From Flagellimonas amoyensis (lineage in GTDB: Bacteria > Bacteroidota > Bacteroidia > Flavobacteriales > Flavobacteriaceae), in assembly GCF_003058265.1 (NCBI RefSeq), contig NZ_QBUK01000006.1, positions 227,995 to 291,994 of the forward strand: a stretch of DNA of 64,000 nt. The letters run 5' to 3'. Numbering within the stretch: the stretch's first letter is position 1; each line of letters begins with the position of its first letter. Shown one piece after another: positions 36,722-46,102 of this stretch. The position numbers were made by a program, and so were the translations under genes. The notes under the pieces are model-generated. The model searched no databases, was not told where the DNA came from, and saw only the letters and a list, made by a program, of their open reading frames with translations.

Positions 36722-38224
36722 ATGAAAAAGTTTTATGCCTTGCTCCCTTTTTTAGGCCTATTCTTAATTGCATGTGAAGATGATACCTCCCTACCCGAAA
36801 CACCGGGCCCAGAACCTGTGGACTATACCGCGGGGACAGCAGATTTTACCAAGTATGTTGCCGTAGGCAATTCCCTTACCGCAGGATTCTCGGACAACGC
36901 CCTCTTCATTGATGGGCAAGAAGCTTCCATGCCCAACATGTTGGCCTCCAATTTTGCCCTTGCAGGCGGAGGCGAATTTACCATACCCTACATGGCGGAC
37001 AATTTGGGCGGAATGACCCTTCAAGGCAGCCCCATTTCAGGCAATAGGCTTTTCTTGGCCTTTGCTGCCGGTGGTCCGGCCCCAACCCCCGTTGCAGGAC
37101 AGGGGAGCACCGAGGTTTCCACCAAACTCACGGGACCATTCAATAACATGGGCGTCCCAGGAGCAAAAAGCTATGAACTCTTGGCACCAGGCTATGGTAG
37201 CCTGGCAGGTTTGGCCATAGGAGCAGCCAATCCTTACTTTGTTCGTTTTTCATCATCGGAAAGCGCGACCGTGATTGGTGATGCCGCCGCGCAGAATCCC
37301 ACCTTCTTTACCCTTTGGGCCGGCACCAACGATGTCGTATTATACGCCATTGGCGGAGGCGCCGGTGAAGACCAGGCAGGAAACCTGGATCCAAGCACCT
37401 ATTCCCGGGATGATATCACCGATCCCAACGTATACGCCAACGTCATGAACGGAATTTTAATGACGATGACCGCAAACGGGGCCAAAGGCGCCATTGCCAA
37501 CATTCCCTACGTTACCGACATCCCCTATTTCACAACAGTGCCACACAATCCCATTCCGTTGGATGCCGCCACCGCAGGATTTCTGAACAGTGCTTCGGCC
37601 TATGGAGCCTATAATGCCGGTCTACAACAATTACAGTCAATGGATTTGATAACCGAAGATGAGTTGGCAAAAAGAACCATCACCTTTGCCGCAGGCGAAG
37701 GAAATGCCGTTGTTATCATTGATGAGGACCTTACTGACCTCACCATATACAACCCGGCATTGATCAACATGAGACAAGCCACCGAAGAAGACCTTATGGT
37801 GCTCACCTCAAGAACCTTCATCGGCACCTTGGCCAATCCCAACGACCCCACATCCATCAATGGTGTGGCAGTGCCTTTGGCCGACCAATGGGTACTTACT
37901 CCCGAGGAGCAGGAATTAGTGAAGAATGCCACAGATGCCTACAACCTGACCATTTCTTCCTTGGCCAGCACCTATGACCTAGCCTTCGTTGATGCCAACG
38001 CACTGATGACCGACATCAAAGCAAATGGTGTTCAGTTGGCAGACGGCAGTATCGTTACCGCAGCCTTTGCCACTGGCGGAGGGTTTTCATTGGATGGTGT
38101 CCATCCGGCCCCTAGAGGCTATGCCATTTTGGCCAATGCCTTCATCGCGGCCATCAACACCAAATACGGATCGAATTTGCCCGGTGTAAATCCTTTGGAT
38201 TATACCGGACTATATATTAACTAA
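36722..38224 (+). CDS. GDSL/SGNH-family lipolytic lipoprotein
   Basis: A 500-aa lipoprotein (lipobox LIAC, Cys19) with the SGNH blocks: VAVGNSLTAGF (block I, nucleophile Ser), LWAGTNDVV (block III, Asn) and DGVHPAPRGYAILAN (block V, Asp and His). Between blocks I and III there is a Gly/Ala-rich insertion, and the protein is longer than simple GDSL esterases. It probably acts on lipids or esters at the cell surface. In related genomes such lipases often neighbour FadL-type fatty acid porins, but none is here. It is preceded by a palindrome shared with etfBA and followed by a terminator. Confidence 0.9.
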   Translation: MKKFYALLPFLGLFLIACEDDTSLPETPGPEPVDYTAGTADFTKYVAVGNSLTAGFSDNALFIDGQEASMPNMLASNFALAGGGEFTIPYMADNLGGMTLQGSPISGNRLFLAFAAGGPAPTPVAGQGSTEVSTKLTGPFNNMGVPGAKSYELLAPGYGSLAGLAIGAANPYFVRFSSSESATVIGDAAAQNPTFFTLWAGTNDVVLYAIGGGAGEDQAGNLDPSTYSRDDITDPNVYANVMNGILMTMTANGAKGAIANIPYVTDIPYFTTVPHNPIPLDAATAGFLNSASAYGAYNAGLQQLQSMDLITEDELAKRTITFAAGEGNAVVIIDEDLTDLTIYNPALINMRQATEEDLMVLTSRTFIGTLANPNDPTSINGVAVPLADQWVLTPEEQELVKNATDAYNLTISSLASTYDLAFVDANALMTDIKANGVQLADGSIVTAAFATGGGFSLDGVHPAPRGYAILANAFIAAINTKYGSNLPGVNPLDYTGLYIN

Positions 38225-38246
38225 GCAACATTTAATTTACTATCTT

Positions 38247-38277
38247 AAAGGCACCGTTTCTGACGGTGCCTTTTTTA
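38247..38277 (+). terminator. Terminator after GDSL lipase
   Basis: GGCACCGT (38250-38257) pairs with ACGGTGCC (38263-38270), followed by TTTTTT. Confidence 0.9.
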
Positions 38278-38304
38278 GTATCAAAAAAAATCCAAAACAA
38301 CCTT

Positions 38305-38649
38305 ATGAAACTCATTTTAAGACTTTTACTGAATGCCCTGGCCGTTGTCATCCTATCCTACATCCTGCCTGGTGTGGGGGTGGACTCCATGTTTACCGCC
38401 ATTATTGTCGCCGTTGTCCTGAGCATCCTCAACTTTTTGGTCAAGCCCATATTGGTCATTCTCACACTTCCCATCACCGTGCTCACCTTGGGCCTCTTCC
38501 TCTTGGTGATCAATGCCATTATCATTCTCATTGCTGCAAAATTGATCGATGGCTTTCAGGTGGTGAGTTTTTGGTGGGCCATCATCTTCAGCTTGTTATT
38601 GGCTTTTTTGCAGGCCATTTTGCACTCCATTTTGAAAGAGGATCAATAG
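38305..38649 (+). CDS. Phage-holin-family (4-TMS) small membrane protein
   Basis: A 114-aa protein of almost only membrane helices (about four), matching the DUF360/mycobacterial 4-TMS phage-holin family: LNALAVVILSYILPGVGVDS, then LNFLVKPILVILTLPITVLT. Members are common chromosomal genes and are not evidence of a phage. Their role is unknown. The ATG at 38305 is preferred over an upstream in-frame start that lies in the terminator. Confidence 0.88.
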   Translation: MKLILRLLLNALAVVILSYILPGVGVDSMFTAIIVAVVLSILNFLVKPILVILTLPITVLTLGLFLLVINAIIILIAAKLIDGFQVVSFWWAIIFSLLLAFLQAILHSILKEDQ

Positions 38650-38748
38650 AATTCATTTTGTTTGACATTCAAGCGTTTAAAAAGTTGCTGCCAAACCAAA
38701 AATGCATTACTTTTGCCACCCATTTTTGAATAGCAAATTAGGTAGGAG

Positions 38749-40071
38749 ATGAATATTACTAAAGAGCAGATTGACGATCTTAATGCAGTTGTAAAAGTCG
38801 CCATAAGCAAAGAAGACTATCAGGACAAGGTAGAAAAAATCCTAAAGGATTACAGAAAACAGGCCAACATCCCTGGTTTCAGAAAAGGTCAGGTTCCCAT
38901 GGGACTGATCAAAAAGCAATATGGCAAGGCCGTTTTGGTGGATGAAGTGAACAAACTGCTCCAAGACAACCTGAACAAATACCTTACCGAGGAAAAATTG
39001 GATGTGTTGGGCAATCCCCTGCCCAAGCAGCAGGAAAACTTTGATTGGGACAAGGACCACCTCGATTTTGAGTTTGAACTTGGACTGGCCCCCAGTTTCG
39101 ATGTACAGCTCAAGACCAAAAAAGCGGTGACCCAATACAAAATTGTCGCCGACAAGAAAATGATCGACGAGCAAGTGGAGCGCATCCAGAAGCAATATGG
39201 AAAACTTGTTTCCAAAACTGAAGTGGGAAAGAAAGCCGAAGTTACCGGTACTTTTACCAATGAGGCCGAGGACATTGACCACAAGACCACCATCGAAATA
39301 GACAAGATCAAGGGCAAAAAAGCCTTGGACGCCCTTACCGGGAAGAAAGTAGGCGAAACAGTGACCCTAGCCACCAAAGGCCTTTTCAAAGAAGATTATC
39401 TTTTGTCCAGTGCCTTGGGCATCAACCGTGACAAAGCGGACAAATTGGACACCAACGTCACTTTCACCATTGATGAGATCAACGAGCGCGAACCCGCCGC
39501 TTTGGACCAAGACCTGTTCGATAAATTGTTCGGAAAGGACAAGGTAACCTCTGAAAAGGAGTTGAAGGACCGCATCAAGGAAGATTCCGAAAAACAATTC
39601 GAGCAACAGTCCGATCAGAAGTTGTTGAACGACATTACTGAAAAACTGATCGACGAGACCAAGTTTGAACTTCCTGCCGAGTTCTTGAAAAAGTGGATCC
39701 AGATCAGCGGCGAAAAACCACTTTCCGAAGACGAGGCCAAAGAAGAGTTTGAAAGATCCGAAAAAGGACTCCGTTATCAACTTATTGAAGGCAAGATCAT
39801 CCAAGAGAACAACCTTCAGGTACAGTTTGACGAGCTCAAGGAATTTGCCAAAGGCTTCATCAAGGCGCAAATGGCACAATATGGCCACTTGGATCCAAAA
39901 GATGAGGAACTGGAAGGCATTGCCGCAAGGGTATTGGGCAACCAGGACGAGGTGAGAAGGCTTTCGGAGCAGTTGATGAGCCAAAAACTATTGGACCTTT
40001 ACAAAGAAAAGGCCAACCTCAAGGCAAAGGAAGTCTCTTACGACGACTTTATCAAGGAAGCATATAGCTAG
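38749..40071 (+). CDS. tig: Trigger factor
   Basis: A 440-aa ribosome-associated chaperone. The N-terminal ribosome-binding domain has the signature PGFRKGQVPMGLIKKQYG (about 43-60). The middle region (about 150-245) has the position of the FKBP-type prolyl isomerase domain, but the usual FKBP motifs are hard to see, so isomerase activity may be weak or absent. The C-terminal helical arms are intact. A purine-rich AGGAG precedes the ATG, unusual here and perhaps a real ribosome-binding site. It heads the tig-clpP-clpX order known in many bacteria. Confidence 0.96.
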   Translation: MNITKEQIDDLNAVVKVAISKEDYQDKVEKILKDYRKQANIPGFRKGQVPMGLIKKQYGKAVLVDEVNKLLQDNLNKYLTEEKLDVLGNPLPKQQENFDWDKDHLDFEFELGLAPSFDVQLKTKKAVTQYKIVADKKMIDEQVERIQKQYGKLVSKTEVGKKAEVTGTFTNEAEDIDHKTTIEIDKIKGKKALDALTGKKVGETVTLATKGLFKEDYLLSSALGINRDKADKLDTNVTFTIDEINEREPAALDQDLFDKLFGKDKVTSEKELKDRIKEDSEKQFEQQSDQKLLNDITEKLIDETKFELPAEFLKKWIQISGEKPLSEDEAKEEFERSEKGLRYQLIEGKIIQENNLQVQFDELKEFAKGFIKAQMAQYGHLDPKDEELEGIAARVLGNQDEVRRLSEQLMSQKLLDLYKEKANLKAKEVSYDDFIKEAYS

Positions 40072-40103
40072 GCTATCGCTAAAAGAAAAATAAGTATCTT
40101 TAC

Positions 40104-40139
40104 GGTGCCGAAAAGCAACTTTTTCGGCACCTTTTTTTT
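40104..40139 (+). terminator. Terminator after tig
   Basis: GGTGCCGAAAA (40104-40114) pairs with TTTTCGGCACC (40121-40131), followed by a T run. It separates tig from clpP. Confidence 0.9.
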
Positions 40140-40161
40140 AAGATAAATCGAAAGAAATCCT

Positions 40162-40842
40162 ATGGATTACGGAAAAGAATTCAAAAAATACGCCACCCAG
40201 CACCATGGCATGAACAGCATGCACTATGACCAGATCATGAGCAGCATGTACCCCATGAACATGACCCCGAACATCATCGAGGAAAGGCAGTTGAACGCCA
40301 TTGCCATGGATGTTTTCTCCCGATTGATGATGGACCGCATCATCTTTTTGGGCACAGGGATCAACGATCAGGTAGCCAACATTGTACAGGCACAATTGCT
40401 GTTCTTGGAAAGCGCGGATGCCTCCAAGGACATCCAAATATATATCAACTCTCCGGGTGGAAGCGTGTATGCCGGATTGGGCATTTATGACACCATGCAG
40501 TTCATCAAACCCGATGTGGCCACCATTTGTACCGGTATTGCCGCATCCATGGCCGCCGTGCTGCTTTGCGCCGGACAGGAAGGCAAGCGAAGCGGGCTTA
40601 CCCACTCCAGGGTAATGATCCACCAGCCACTTTCAGGGGCACAGGGCCAGGCCAGCGATATTGAAATTGCAGCGAAAGAAGTGTTGAAGATCAAGGACGA
40701 ACTGTACCAGATCATCGCCAAGCATTCCGGACAACCTTTTGACAAGGTGTATGAGGACAGTGACCGTGATTACTGGATGAAAGCCGATGAGGCCAAGGAG
40801 TACGGAATGATCGACGAAATTTTGGCAAGGGACAGATCCTAA
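40162..40842 (+). CDS. clpP: ATP-dependent Clp protease proteolytic subunit
   Basis: A 226-aa serine protease that assembles into the 14-mer chamber used by ClpX. The catalytic Ser sits in GIAASMAAVLL, the His in SRVMIHQPLSG, and the Asp in the following segment; INSPGGSVYAGL is the oxyanion strand. An N-terminal propeptide-like stretch (about 1-35, Met-rich HHGMNSMHYDQIMSSMYPMN) precedes the core. It sits 91 bp before clpX. Confidence 0.97.
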   Translation: MDYGKEFKKYATQHHGMNSMHYDQIMSSMYPMNMTPNIIEERQLNAIAMDVFSRLMMDRIIFLGTGINDQVANIVQAQLLFLESADASKDIQIYINSPGGSVYAGLGIYDTMQFIKPDVATICTGIAASMAAVLLCAGQEGKRSGLTHSRVMIHQPLSGAQGQASDIEIAAKEVLKIKDELYQIIAKHSGQPFDKVYEDSDRDYWMKADEAKEYGMIDEILARDRS

Positions 40843-40933
40843 CAAATTAGTTTATTAAAAAACAACCACTTAGCGCAAACCAAAACCATTTTTTTTACGT
40901 TATTGTAGGTTGAATGCAGAATATTGATGAAGT

Positions 40934-42169
40934 ATGGCAAAGGAAAATCTGGAATGTTCTTTTTGTGGTAGGAAAAAACCAGAAACCAATTTATTGATTG
41001 CAGGACTTGATGCACACATCTGTGATAGATGTATAGAACAGGCCCACAGCATAGTCGCTGAAGAATCCAAACAATCCAAGAACCAAGACCTCTCTTCCGA
41101 ACTGGTCCTGAAAAAGCCCATGGAGATCCACGATTTCCTGGACACTTTTGTCATTGGCCAGGAAAGAACGAAGAGGGTAATGTCGGTTGCGGTGTACAAC
41201 CACTATAAAAGGCTTTTGCAGCCCAAGGGCAAGGACAATGATGTAGAGATCCAAAAGAGCAACATCATCATGGTGGGGCAGACCGGAACCGGAAAGACCC
41301 TTATCGCCAAGACCATAGCCCGAATGCTGAACGTGCCTTTGGCCATTGTGGATGCCACCGTGCTCACAGAGGCCGGTTATGTGGGCGAGGATGTGGAAAG
41401 CATACTCACCCGTCTACTACAAGCTGCAGATTACAATCTGGAGAAAGCGGAAAGGGGCATTGTCTTTATCGATGAGATCGACAAGATTGCCCGAAAAAGT
41501 GACAACCCTTCCATAACCCGTGATGTTTCCGGGGAAGGTGTGCAGCAAGGATTGTTGAAACTATTGGAAGGCACCGTAGTGAACGTTCCGCCCAAAGGCG
41601 GGCGTAAGCACCCCGATCAAAAGTTCATCGAGGTAAATACCGAGAACATCCTTTTTGTGGCGGGCGGTGCATTTGACGGCATTGAACGTATCATCACCAA
41701 ACGCTTGAACATGCAGGCCGTTGGTTATAGTGCTTCCAAAGCGGAGGACAAGTTGGACAGCGAGAACATCCTCCAATACATCATCCCAAAAGATCTGAAG
41801 GAATTTGGGCTTATCCCTGAAATCATTGGTAGGCTACCGGTGCTCACCCACATGAACCCTCTGGACGCCAAGACCCTAAGGGCCATTTTGACCGAGCCCA
41901 GAAATGCCATCATCAAACAATACGAAAAGTTGTTCGACATGGATGGAATTTCGTTCACCATCACGGAACAAGCGCTTGACTATATTGTAGAAAAGGCGGT
42001 GGAGTACAAATTGGGGGCACGCGGATTGCGTTCGCTCTGTGAGGCTGTATTCACCGATGCCATGTTCACCCTGCCAAGCAGTGACGAAACGGAGTTCAAA
42101 GTCACCAAGGCTTACGCCGAAAAAATGCTTTCTTACGAGACCATCAAAAAACTGAAAGTGGTGTCCTAG
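40934..42169 (+). CDS. clpX: ATP-dependent Clp protease ATP-binding subunit
   Basis: A 411-aa AAA+ unfoldase that feeds ClpP. The N-terminal zinc finger uses CSFCG and CDRC (residues 8-11 and about 30-33). The Walker A site is GQTGTGKT (about 116-123), Walker B is [10 protein letters not shown], and the C-terminal lid follows [12 protein letters not shown]. Length and order are normal. Its stop codon lies inside a perfect 8-bp hairpin that also contains the stop of the convergent hydrolase. Confidence 0.98.
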   Translation: MAKENLECSFCGRKKPETNLLIAGLDAHICDRCIEQAHSIVAEESKQSKNQDLSSELVLKKPMEIHDFLDTFVIGQERTKRVMSVAVYNHYKRLLQPKGKDNDVEIQKSNIIMVGQTGTGKTLIAKTIARMLNVPLAIVDATVLTEAGYVGEDVESILTRLLQAADYNLEKAERGIVFIDEIDKIARKSDNPSITRDVSGEGVQQGLLKLLEGTVVNVPPKGGRKHPDQKFIEVNTENILFVAGGAFDGIERIITKRLNMQAVGYSASKAEDKLDSENILQYIIPKDLKEFGLIPEIIGRLPVLTHMNPLDAKTLRAILTEPRNAIIKQYEKLFDMDGISFTITEQALDYIVEKAVEYKLGARGLRSLCEAVFTDAMFTLPSSDETEFKVTKAYAEKMLSYETIKKLKVVS

Positions 42170-42185
42170 ACCCAAAAGGGTCTAG
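42166..42185. terminator. Hairpin spanning both convergent stop codons
   Basis: CTAGACCC and GGGTCTAG form an 8-bp perfect stem with an AAAA loop. The clpX stop (TAG, 42167-42169) and the stop of the minus-strand hydrolase (42182-42184) are both in the stem. There is no T run, so it may act as an RNA 3'-end or a weak terminator. Confidence 0.45.
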
Positions 42186-42733
42186 ACCGCTTTCTTGGTA
42201 ACCACTTGTGTCACTTGTTCCAAAAGGCCCAAGCACACTTCTGAAATGATTTTTTCATCGGTGTAAAGACCGTGACCGAAATGGGGAACCACATTGAGTT
42301 CCACTCCCATTTCCTGTGCCCATTTCTGGTTGGGCATGAACTCATCATACTCCCCATAGATCAAATTCATGGGTACATCGGGCCTTTGGTCTTCCAACCT
42401 GATCCGTGTAGCCGATATAGAGGTAAGGGATTTCATGGGCAAACCTCGAAGTGCCGCTTTATAGGCAATGGTCCCTCCCGTACTGAAAGCCAAGTAATGC
42501 GCCGGTGTGGTTTCCTTTTTCAGCAATTGGGCAACTGCGGTATCGATTCCACCATCAACAAAGGCCTTGTGGATGTTCTCTTCGGTGTTCAATGGCACAT
42601 CGATGCCCCCTAGTTGCTGGCAATCGTGAAACACGATGTCGTAATACTGCTGAAGGTATCCAAAATAAGAGGCTATCCATAGCCCCTTTTTAGCGCCCCA
42701 CATGTCTGAGATGACTACCAGTTTTTCTGTCAT
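42182..42733 (-). CDS. Alpha/beta-hydrolase-like protein
   Basis: A 183-aa cytosolic protein with a small alpha/beta-hydrolase pattern: VVISDMWGAKKGLWIASYFG at the start, LAFSTGGTIAYKAAL at the nucleophile-elbow position, YGEYDEF for an acid and PHFGHGLY for the His. The elbow reads F-S-T-G-G rather than the standard G-x-S-x-G, so activity is not certain. It is a single leftward gene with a LacI-like palindrome about 110 bp upstream. Confidence 0.7.
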   Translation of the reverse strand: MTEKLVVISDMWGAKKGLWIASYFGYLQQYYDIVFHDCQQLGGIDVPLNTEENIHKAFVDGGIDTAVAQLLKKETTPAHYLAFSTGGTIAYKAALRGLPMKSLTSISATRIRLEDQRPDVPMNLIYGEYDEFMPNQKWAQEMGVELNVVPHFGHGLYTDEKIISEVCLGLLEQVTQVVTKKAV

Positions 42734-42842
42734 TGTTTAATGGTTTAGTGTTTGACAAAATTTGATGGGGAAATTTCATCATTAAACGTGTAACCTCCGC
42801 TTTTATTTGTTCAAAAGATTCGTTTCCACGATAAAGGGTTCA

Positions 42843-42868
42843 AATTTACGAAAACGTTTTCGTAAATT
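42843..42868. promoter_or_regulatory. 26-bp perfect palindrome with CG centre (LacI-type operator candidate)
   Basis: A perfect inverted repeat with core TTTACGAAAACGTTTTCG and central ACGT, of the form bound by LacI-family repressors. It sits between the GH3 gene's 3' end and the promoter region of the leftward hydrolase. No LacI regulator is in the window. Confidence 0.55.
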
Positions 42869-42901
42869 CAATATACGGAGTTACATTCTATAAAAACTAT
42901 G

Positions 42902-44413
42902 TTATTGCACGTTCATTTGGAGCAACTCTTCAATGTAACACCTTTCGTTTGAGAGCCTTGGAATTTTGTGCTGACCTCCCAATTTGTTCTTGGATTTCAA
43001 CCAATCATGGAAAAGGTTCTTGCGTGCCACGTGCACTTTGGGCATTTTGAGGGTGATATTGTTGTACCGTTTTGCCTCATAGTCCGAGTTCAACGATTTG
43101 AGCGCATTGTCAAGGGATTCAATAAAATGTGATACATCCTTAGGTGGCTTTCTGAATTCAATGACCCACTCGTGGGCCCCTTTTTCCTTATCGGTCATGA
43201 AAATGGGAGCAGCGGTGTAGTCCATGATCTCGGAATCGGTGGTTTGGCAAATCTGTCGCAAGGCTTCCTCCGCGTTTTCAATGATCAGTTCTTCCCCAAA
43301 CACATTGATGTGGTGTTTGGTACGCCCAGTGATCCTGATCCGGTACGGGTCTTTACTGGTGAACCGCACTGTATCACCGATCTTGTACCGCCAAAGTCCG
43401 GCATTGGTGGTGATTACCATCGCATAGTTTACCCCTAGCTGCACTTCCCACAAAGGTATGGCCTTACCATCTCCTCCGGGACCCATCGGGATAAACTCAT
43501 AGAAAATGCCATAGTCCAACATCAACAATAGGTCATCTGAATTGTTCTGGTCCTGTATGCCAAAAAATCCTTCGGAGGCATTGTAGGTCTCATAATAATT
43601 AAAACTTTTGCGGGGCAACAGTTTCTTATACTGGTCGCGGTAGGGCGTGAAGCTCACCCCGCCATGGAAATAGACTTCCAGGTTTTCCCATATCTCGAAC
43701 AAATGGCCCTTACCGGTTTTCTCCAAAACTTGGTTGAGCAATACCAACATCCATGAGGGAACGCCTGCCAAACTGGTCACATTTTCTTGGATGCTCTCCT
43801 CTATGATGGCCTCCAATTTGGATTCCCACTCGCTCATCAGGGAAACCTTGTTGCTGGGCGTACTGCTGTATTCTGCCCAAAGGGGCATATTGTCTATCAA
43901 GATAGCGGAAAGGTCCCCGAAAAAGGTTCCATTGTCCTCATAGAGCTCCTTGCTCCCTCCCAACCTGAGGCTCTTTCCAGTGAACAATTGGGAATTCTCA
44001 TTATTGTTCAGGTAGAGGCACAGAAGGTCCTTACTGGACTTGTAATGACAATCCTCCAAGGCCTCGTTGCTCACCGGAATGAACTTGCTCTTGGCATTGG
44101 TGGTGCCACTGCTCTTGGCAAACCATTTGATGGTGGTGGGCCAGAAGAGGTTCTGTTCGCCTTTACGTGTGCGTTCTATCAATGGGGCCACATCCTCATA
44201 GCTCACCAAGGGCACCCTGTTGCAGAATTCTTCATACTTGGGCAAATCCCTGAAGCCATACTGTTTACCGATCATGGTGTCCTGGGAAAAATCCATCAAC
44301 TGTCTCAATACCTCATCTTGGACATCCAAGGGGTACTTCAAAAAAAGCTCTATCTGATGATAACGCTTTTTCAACAACCAAGAAGCTATGGAATTGAATA
44401 ATGGTATTGGCAT
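42902..44413 (-). CDS. GH3-family acyl-adenylating enzyme
   Basis: A 503-aa protein of the GH3 family (plant auxin-conjugating enzymes and bacterial relatives), which activate carboxylates with ATP. FAKSSGTTNAKSKFIPVS is the first ATP/AMP-binding motif, YNASEGFFGIQD the second, and LWRYKIGDTVRFTSKDPYRI with GRTKHHINVFGEELIIENAE the third. Bacterial members of unknown substrate are common in Bacteroidota. It is divergent from the DUF2797 gene with a 96-bp gap. Confidence 0.93.
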   Translation of the reverse strand: MPIPLFNSIASWLLKKRYHQIELFLKYPLDVQDEVLRQLMDFSQDTMIGKQYGFRDLPKYEEFCNRVPLVSYEDVAPLIERTRKGEQNLFWPTTIKWFAKSSGTTNAKSKFIPVSNEALEDCHYKSSKDLLCLYLNNNENSQLFTGKSLRLGGSKELYEDNGTFFGDLSAILIDNMPLWAEYSSTPSNKVSLMSEWESKLEAIIEESIQENVTSLAGVPSWMLVLLNQVLEKTGKGHLFEIWENLEVYFHGGVSFTPYRDQYKKLLPRKSFNYYETYNASEGFFGIQDQNNSDDLLLMLDYGIFYEFIPMGPGGDGKAIPLWEVQLGVNYAMVITTNAGLWRYKIGDTVRFTSKDPYRIRITGRTKHHINVFGEELIIENAEEALRQICQTTDSEIMDYTAAPIFMTDKEKGAHEWVIEFRKPPKDVSHFIESLDNALKSLNSDYEAKRYNNITLKMPKVHVARKNLFHDWLKSKNKLGGQHKIPRLSNERCYIEELLQMNVQ

Positions 44414-44509
44414 TTTTAGGTATCTTTAACCGAGAATTTAGCAAGGTGTAACCGCTAAAATAGCTTTTCTGGCTTTCATTTTCAAATTAGAAACAAACAT
44501 TCATTCCAC

Positions 44510-45304
44510 ATGCTATACGAAGGAGTCCTACGCAAAATGCAAACCGAAAACGGGAAGCCCATCCAGTACTTTTTGGTCTTCGAGAACGATTTTCTCAACA
44601 TGAACCAAGCGTTGGGCAAACAGCTCCAAATCGATTTCATCAAGTTCCAATGTCTGAACTGTGGAGAGGACAAGCCCATCTACAGACAGGGGTTCTGCAA
44701 ATCCTGTTTTTATGAGACCCCGCTTGCCGGCGATTGGATCATGAAACCTGAACTGAGCACGGCCCATCTGGACAAGGAGGACCGTGACCTGGAATACGAA
44801 AAGAAGATGCAGCTACAGCCACACATTGTATATCTGGCCAATTCCAGCAATATTAAGGTGGGCGTTACTCGAAAATCGCAAGTACCCACTCGTTGGATCG
44901 ATCAAGGGGCGCATGAGGCCATCGAAATTGTGGAGGTGCCCAACCGATATCTGGCCGGGATCACCGAGGTGGCCCTCAAGGATCATGTGAGCGACAAGAC
45001 CAGTTGGCAGAAAATGCTCAAAAACGACATTGAGGATGTGGACCTCGTGGAGTGGCGGAACAAGTTGAAACCCTTTATTCCCGACGAAGCGGCCAAATAT
45101 TTCATCGAGAACAATGGGGAGACCCATCTTGATTTTCCGGTACTGCAGTATCCAGAAAAGGTAAATAGCCTAAACCTGGACAAAACACCTAGCTACACGG
45201 GGGTACTCAAGGGCATCAAAGGTCAGTACCTCATCTTCGAGGACAACACCGTGTTCAATGTACGGGGCAGCGAGGGATATTATGTAGGTATCGGCATCGG
45301 TTGA
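44510..45304 (+). CDS. DUF2797 protein with zinc ribbon
   Basis: A 264-aa protein. Residues about 47-66 hold two CxxC pairs (CLNCGEDKPIYRQGFCKSCF), a zinc-ribbon-like site. The middle (HIVYLANSSNIKVGVTRKSQ, then RWIDQGAHEAIEI) follows the spacing of GIY-YIG domains with a degenerate first strand. The C-terminus is beta-rich (VLKGIKGQYLIFEDNTVFNV). Function is unknown. It is 27 bp before the DUF6090 gene. Confidence 0.82.
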   Translation: MLYEGVLRKMQTENGKPIQYFLVFENDFLNMNQALGKQLQIDFIKFQCLNCGEDKPIYRQGFCKSCFYETPLAGDWIMKPELSTAHLDKEDRDLEYEKKMQLQPHIVYLANSSNIKVGVTRKSQVPTRWIDQGAHEAIEIVEVPNRYLAGITEVALKDHVSDKTSWQKMLKNDIEDVDLVEWRNKLKPFIPDEAAKYFIENNGETHLDFPVLQYPEKVNSLNLDKTPSYTGVLKGIKGQYLIFEDNTVFNVRGSEGYYVGIGIG

Positions 45305-45331
45305 TGCCTTTTTCAAAACCAACCTTATACC

Positions 45332-46099
45332 ATGCTCAAATTTTTTAGAAAAATCCGAAGGGGACTGATCGAAGAAAAAAAGGTCGGCAACTATGTGCTC
45401 TATGCCATTGGCGAAATCGTATTGGTGGTAATTGGCATTCTTATCGCCTTGGCCATTGACAATGCCAACGAGGACAGCATCAAACACAAGAAGCAACAGG
45501 TTTATCTCATCGGTCTGAAAAAGGAATTCGAGACGAGCCAAAACAAACTCAAGACCCTTATTTCTGTCAACAAAAAGAGCTATGAGGATTCCAAGACCAT
45601 CATAGGTTTTATGCAGGACCCAAACCGCCTTCCTAATGAAGAGGAACTGTCCAACCTGCTCTACAATGCCTTCGCTTTTGATATTTCCTATAACCCCAAC
45701 AATTCGCTATTGGAGGAAATGATCAATTCGGGCAGCTTGAAGGACCTCACCAACCCACAACTTCGGGTTTTGCTCACCAACTGGATTTCCAATATGGATG
45801 ATATTTCCAAACAAGAGGCCATGCTGGACCAGGAGAGGGACCAAATCATCAATATGTTCCGAACGAACGAAAACAGCATCAAGACCATTTATGACCTCAC
45901 AGGGGTTTCCGGTGATTTGGGACTTCCCGTTGCCACGGAACAACTGAGCAACCTCCCCCTTTTGCAATCCACCGAATTTGAGAACAATCTGTTGATGTTC
46001 GTCCTCACCAGCATCACCACGGAAACCATGCACTACGTTCCATTGATGCAGAGCATGGATGAGATTCTGGCCACTATCGAGGGTGAAATCGAGGAATAA
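45332..46099 (+). CDS. DUF6090 family membrane protein
   Basis: A 255-aa protein with the DUF6090 start (MLKFFRKIRRGLIEEKKVGN) and one membrane helix (about 26-45, LYAIGEIVLVVIGILIALAI), then a long helical region outside or in the periplasm. The family is widespread and often multicopy in flavobacteria, with no known role. The next sequence is a repeat element, not a gene. Confidence 0.88.
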   Translation: MLKFFRKIRRGLIEEKKVGNYVLYAIGEIVLVVIGILIALAIDNANEDSIKHKKQQVYLIGLKKEFETSQNKLKTLISVNKKSYEDSKTIIGFMQDPNRLPNEEELSNLLYNAFAFDISYNPNNSLLEEMINSGSLKDLTNPQLRVLLTNWISNMDDISKQEAMLDQERDQIINMFRTNENSIKTIYDLTGVSGDLGLPVATEQLSNLPLLQSTEFENNLLMFVLTSITTETMHYVPLMQSMDEILATIEGEIEE

Positions 46100-46102
46100 A
46101 AA

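Noticed and set aside
38305..38649. Prophage remnant suggested by a holin-family gene
   Set aside because: The 4-TMS holin family is a common chromosomal gene family; no other phage gene is nearby.
39367..39984. 205-aa frame antisense to tig
   Set aside because: It is a shadow of the trigger factor gene, rich in Phe and Leu as expected from reversed Glu/Lys codons.
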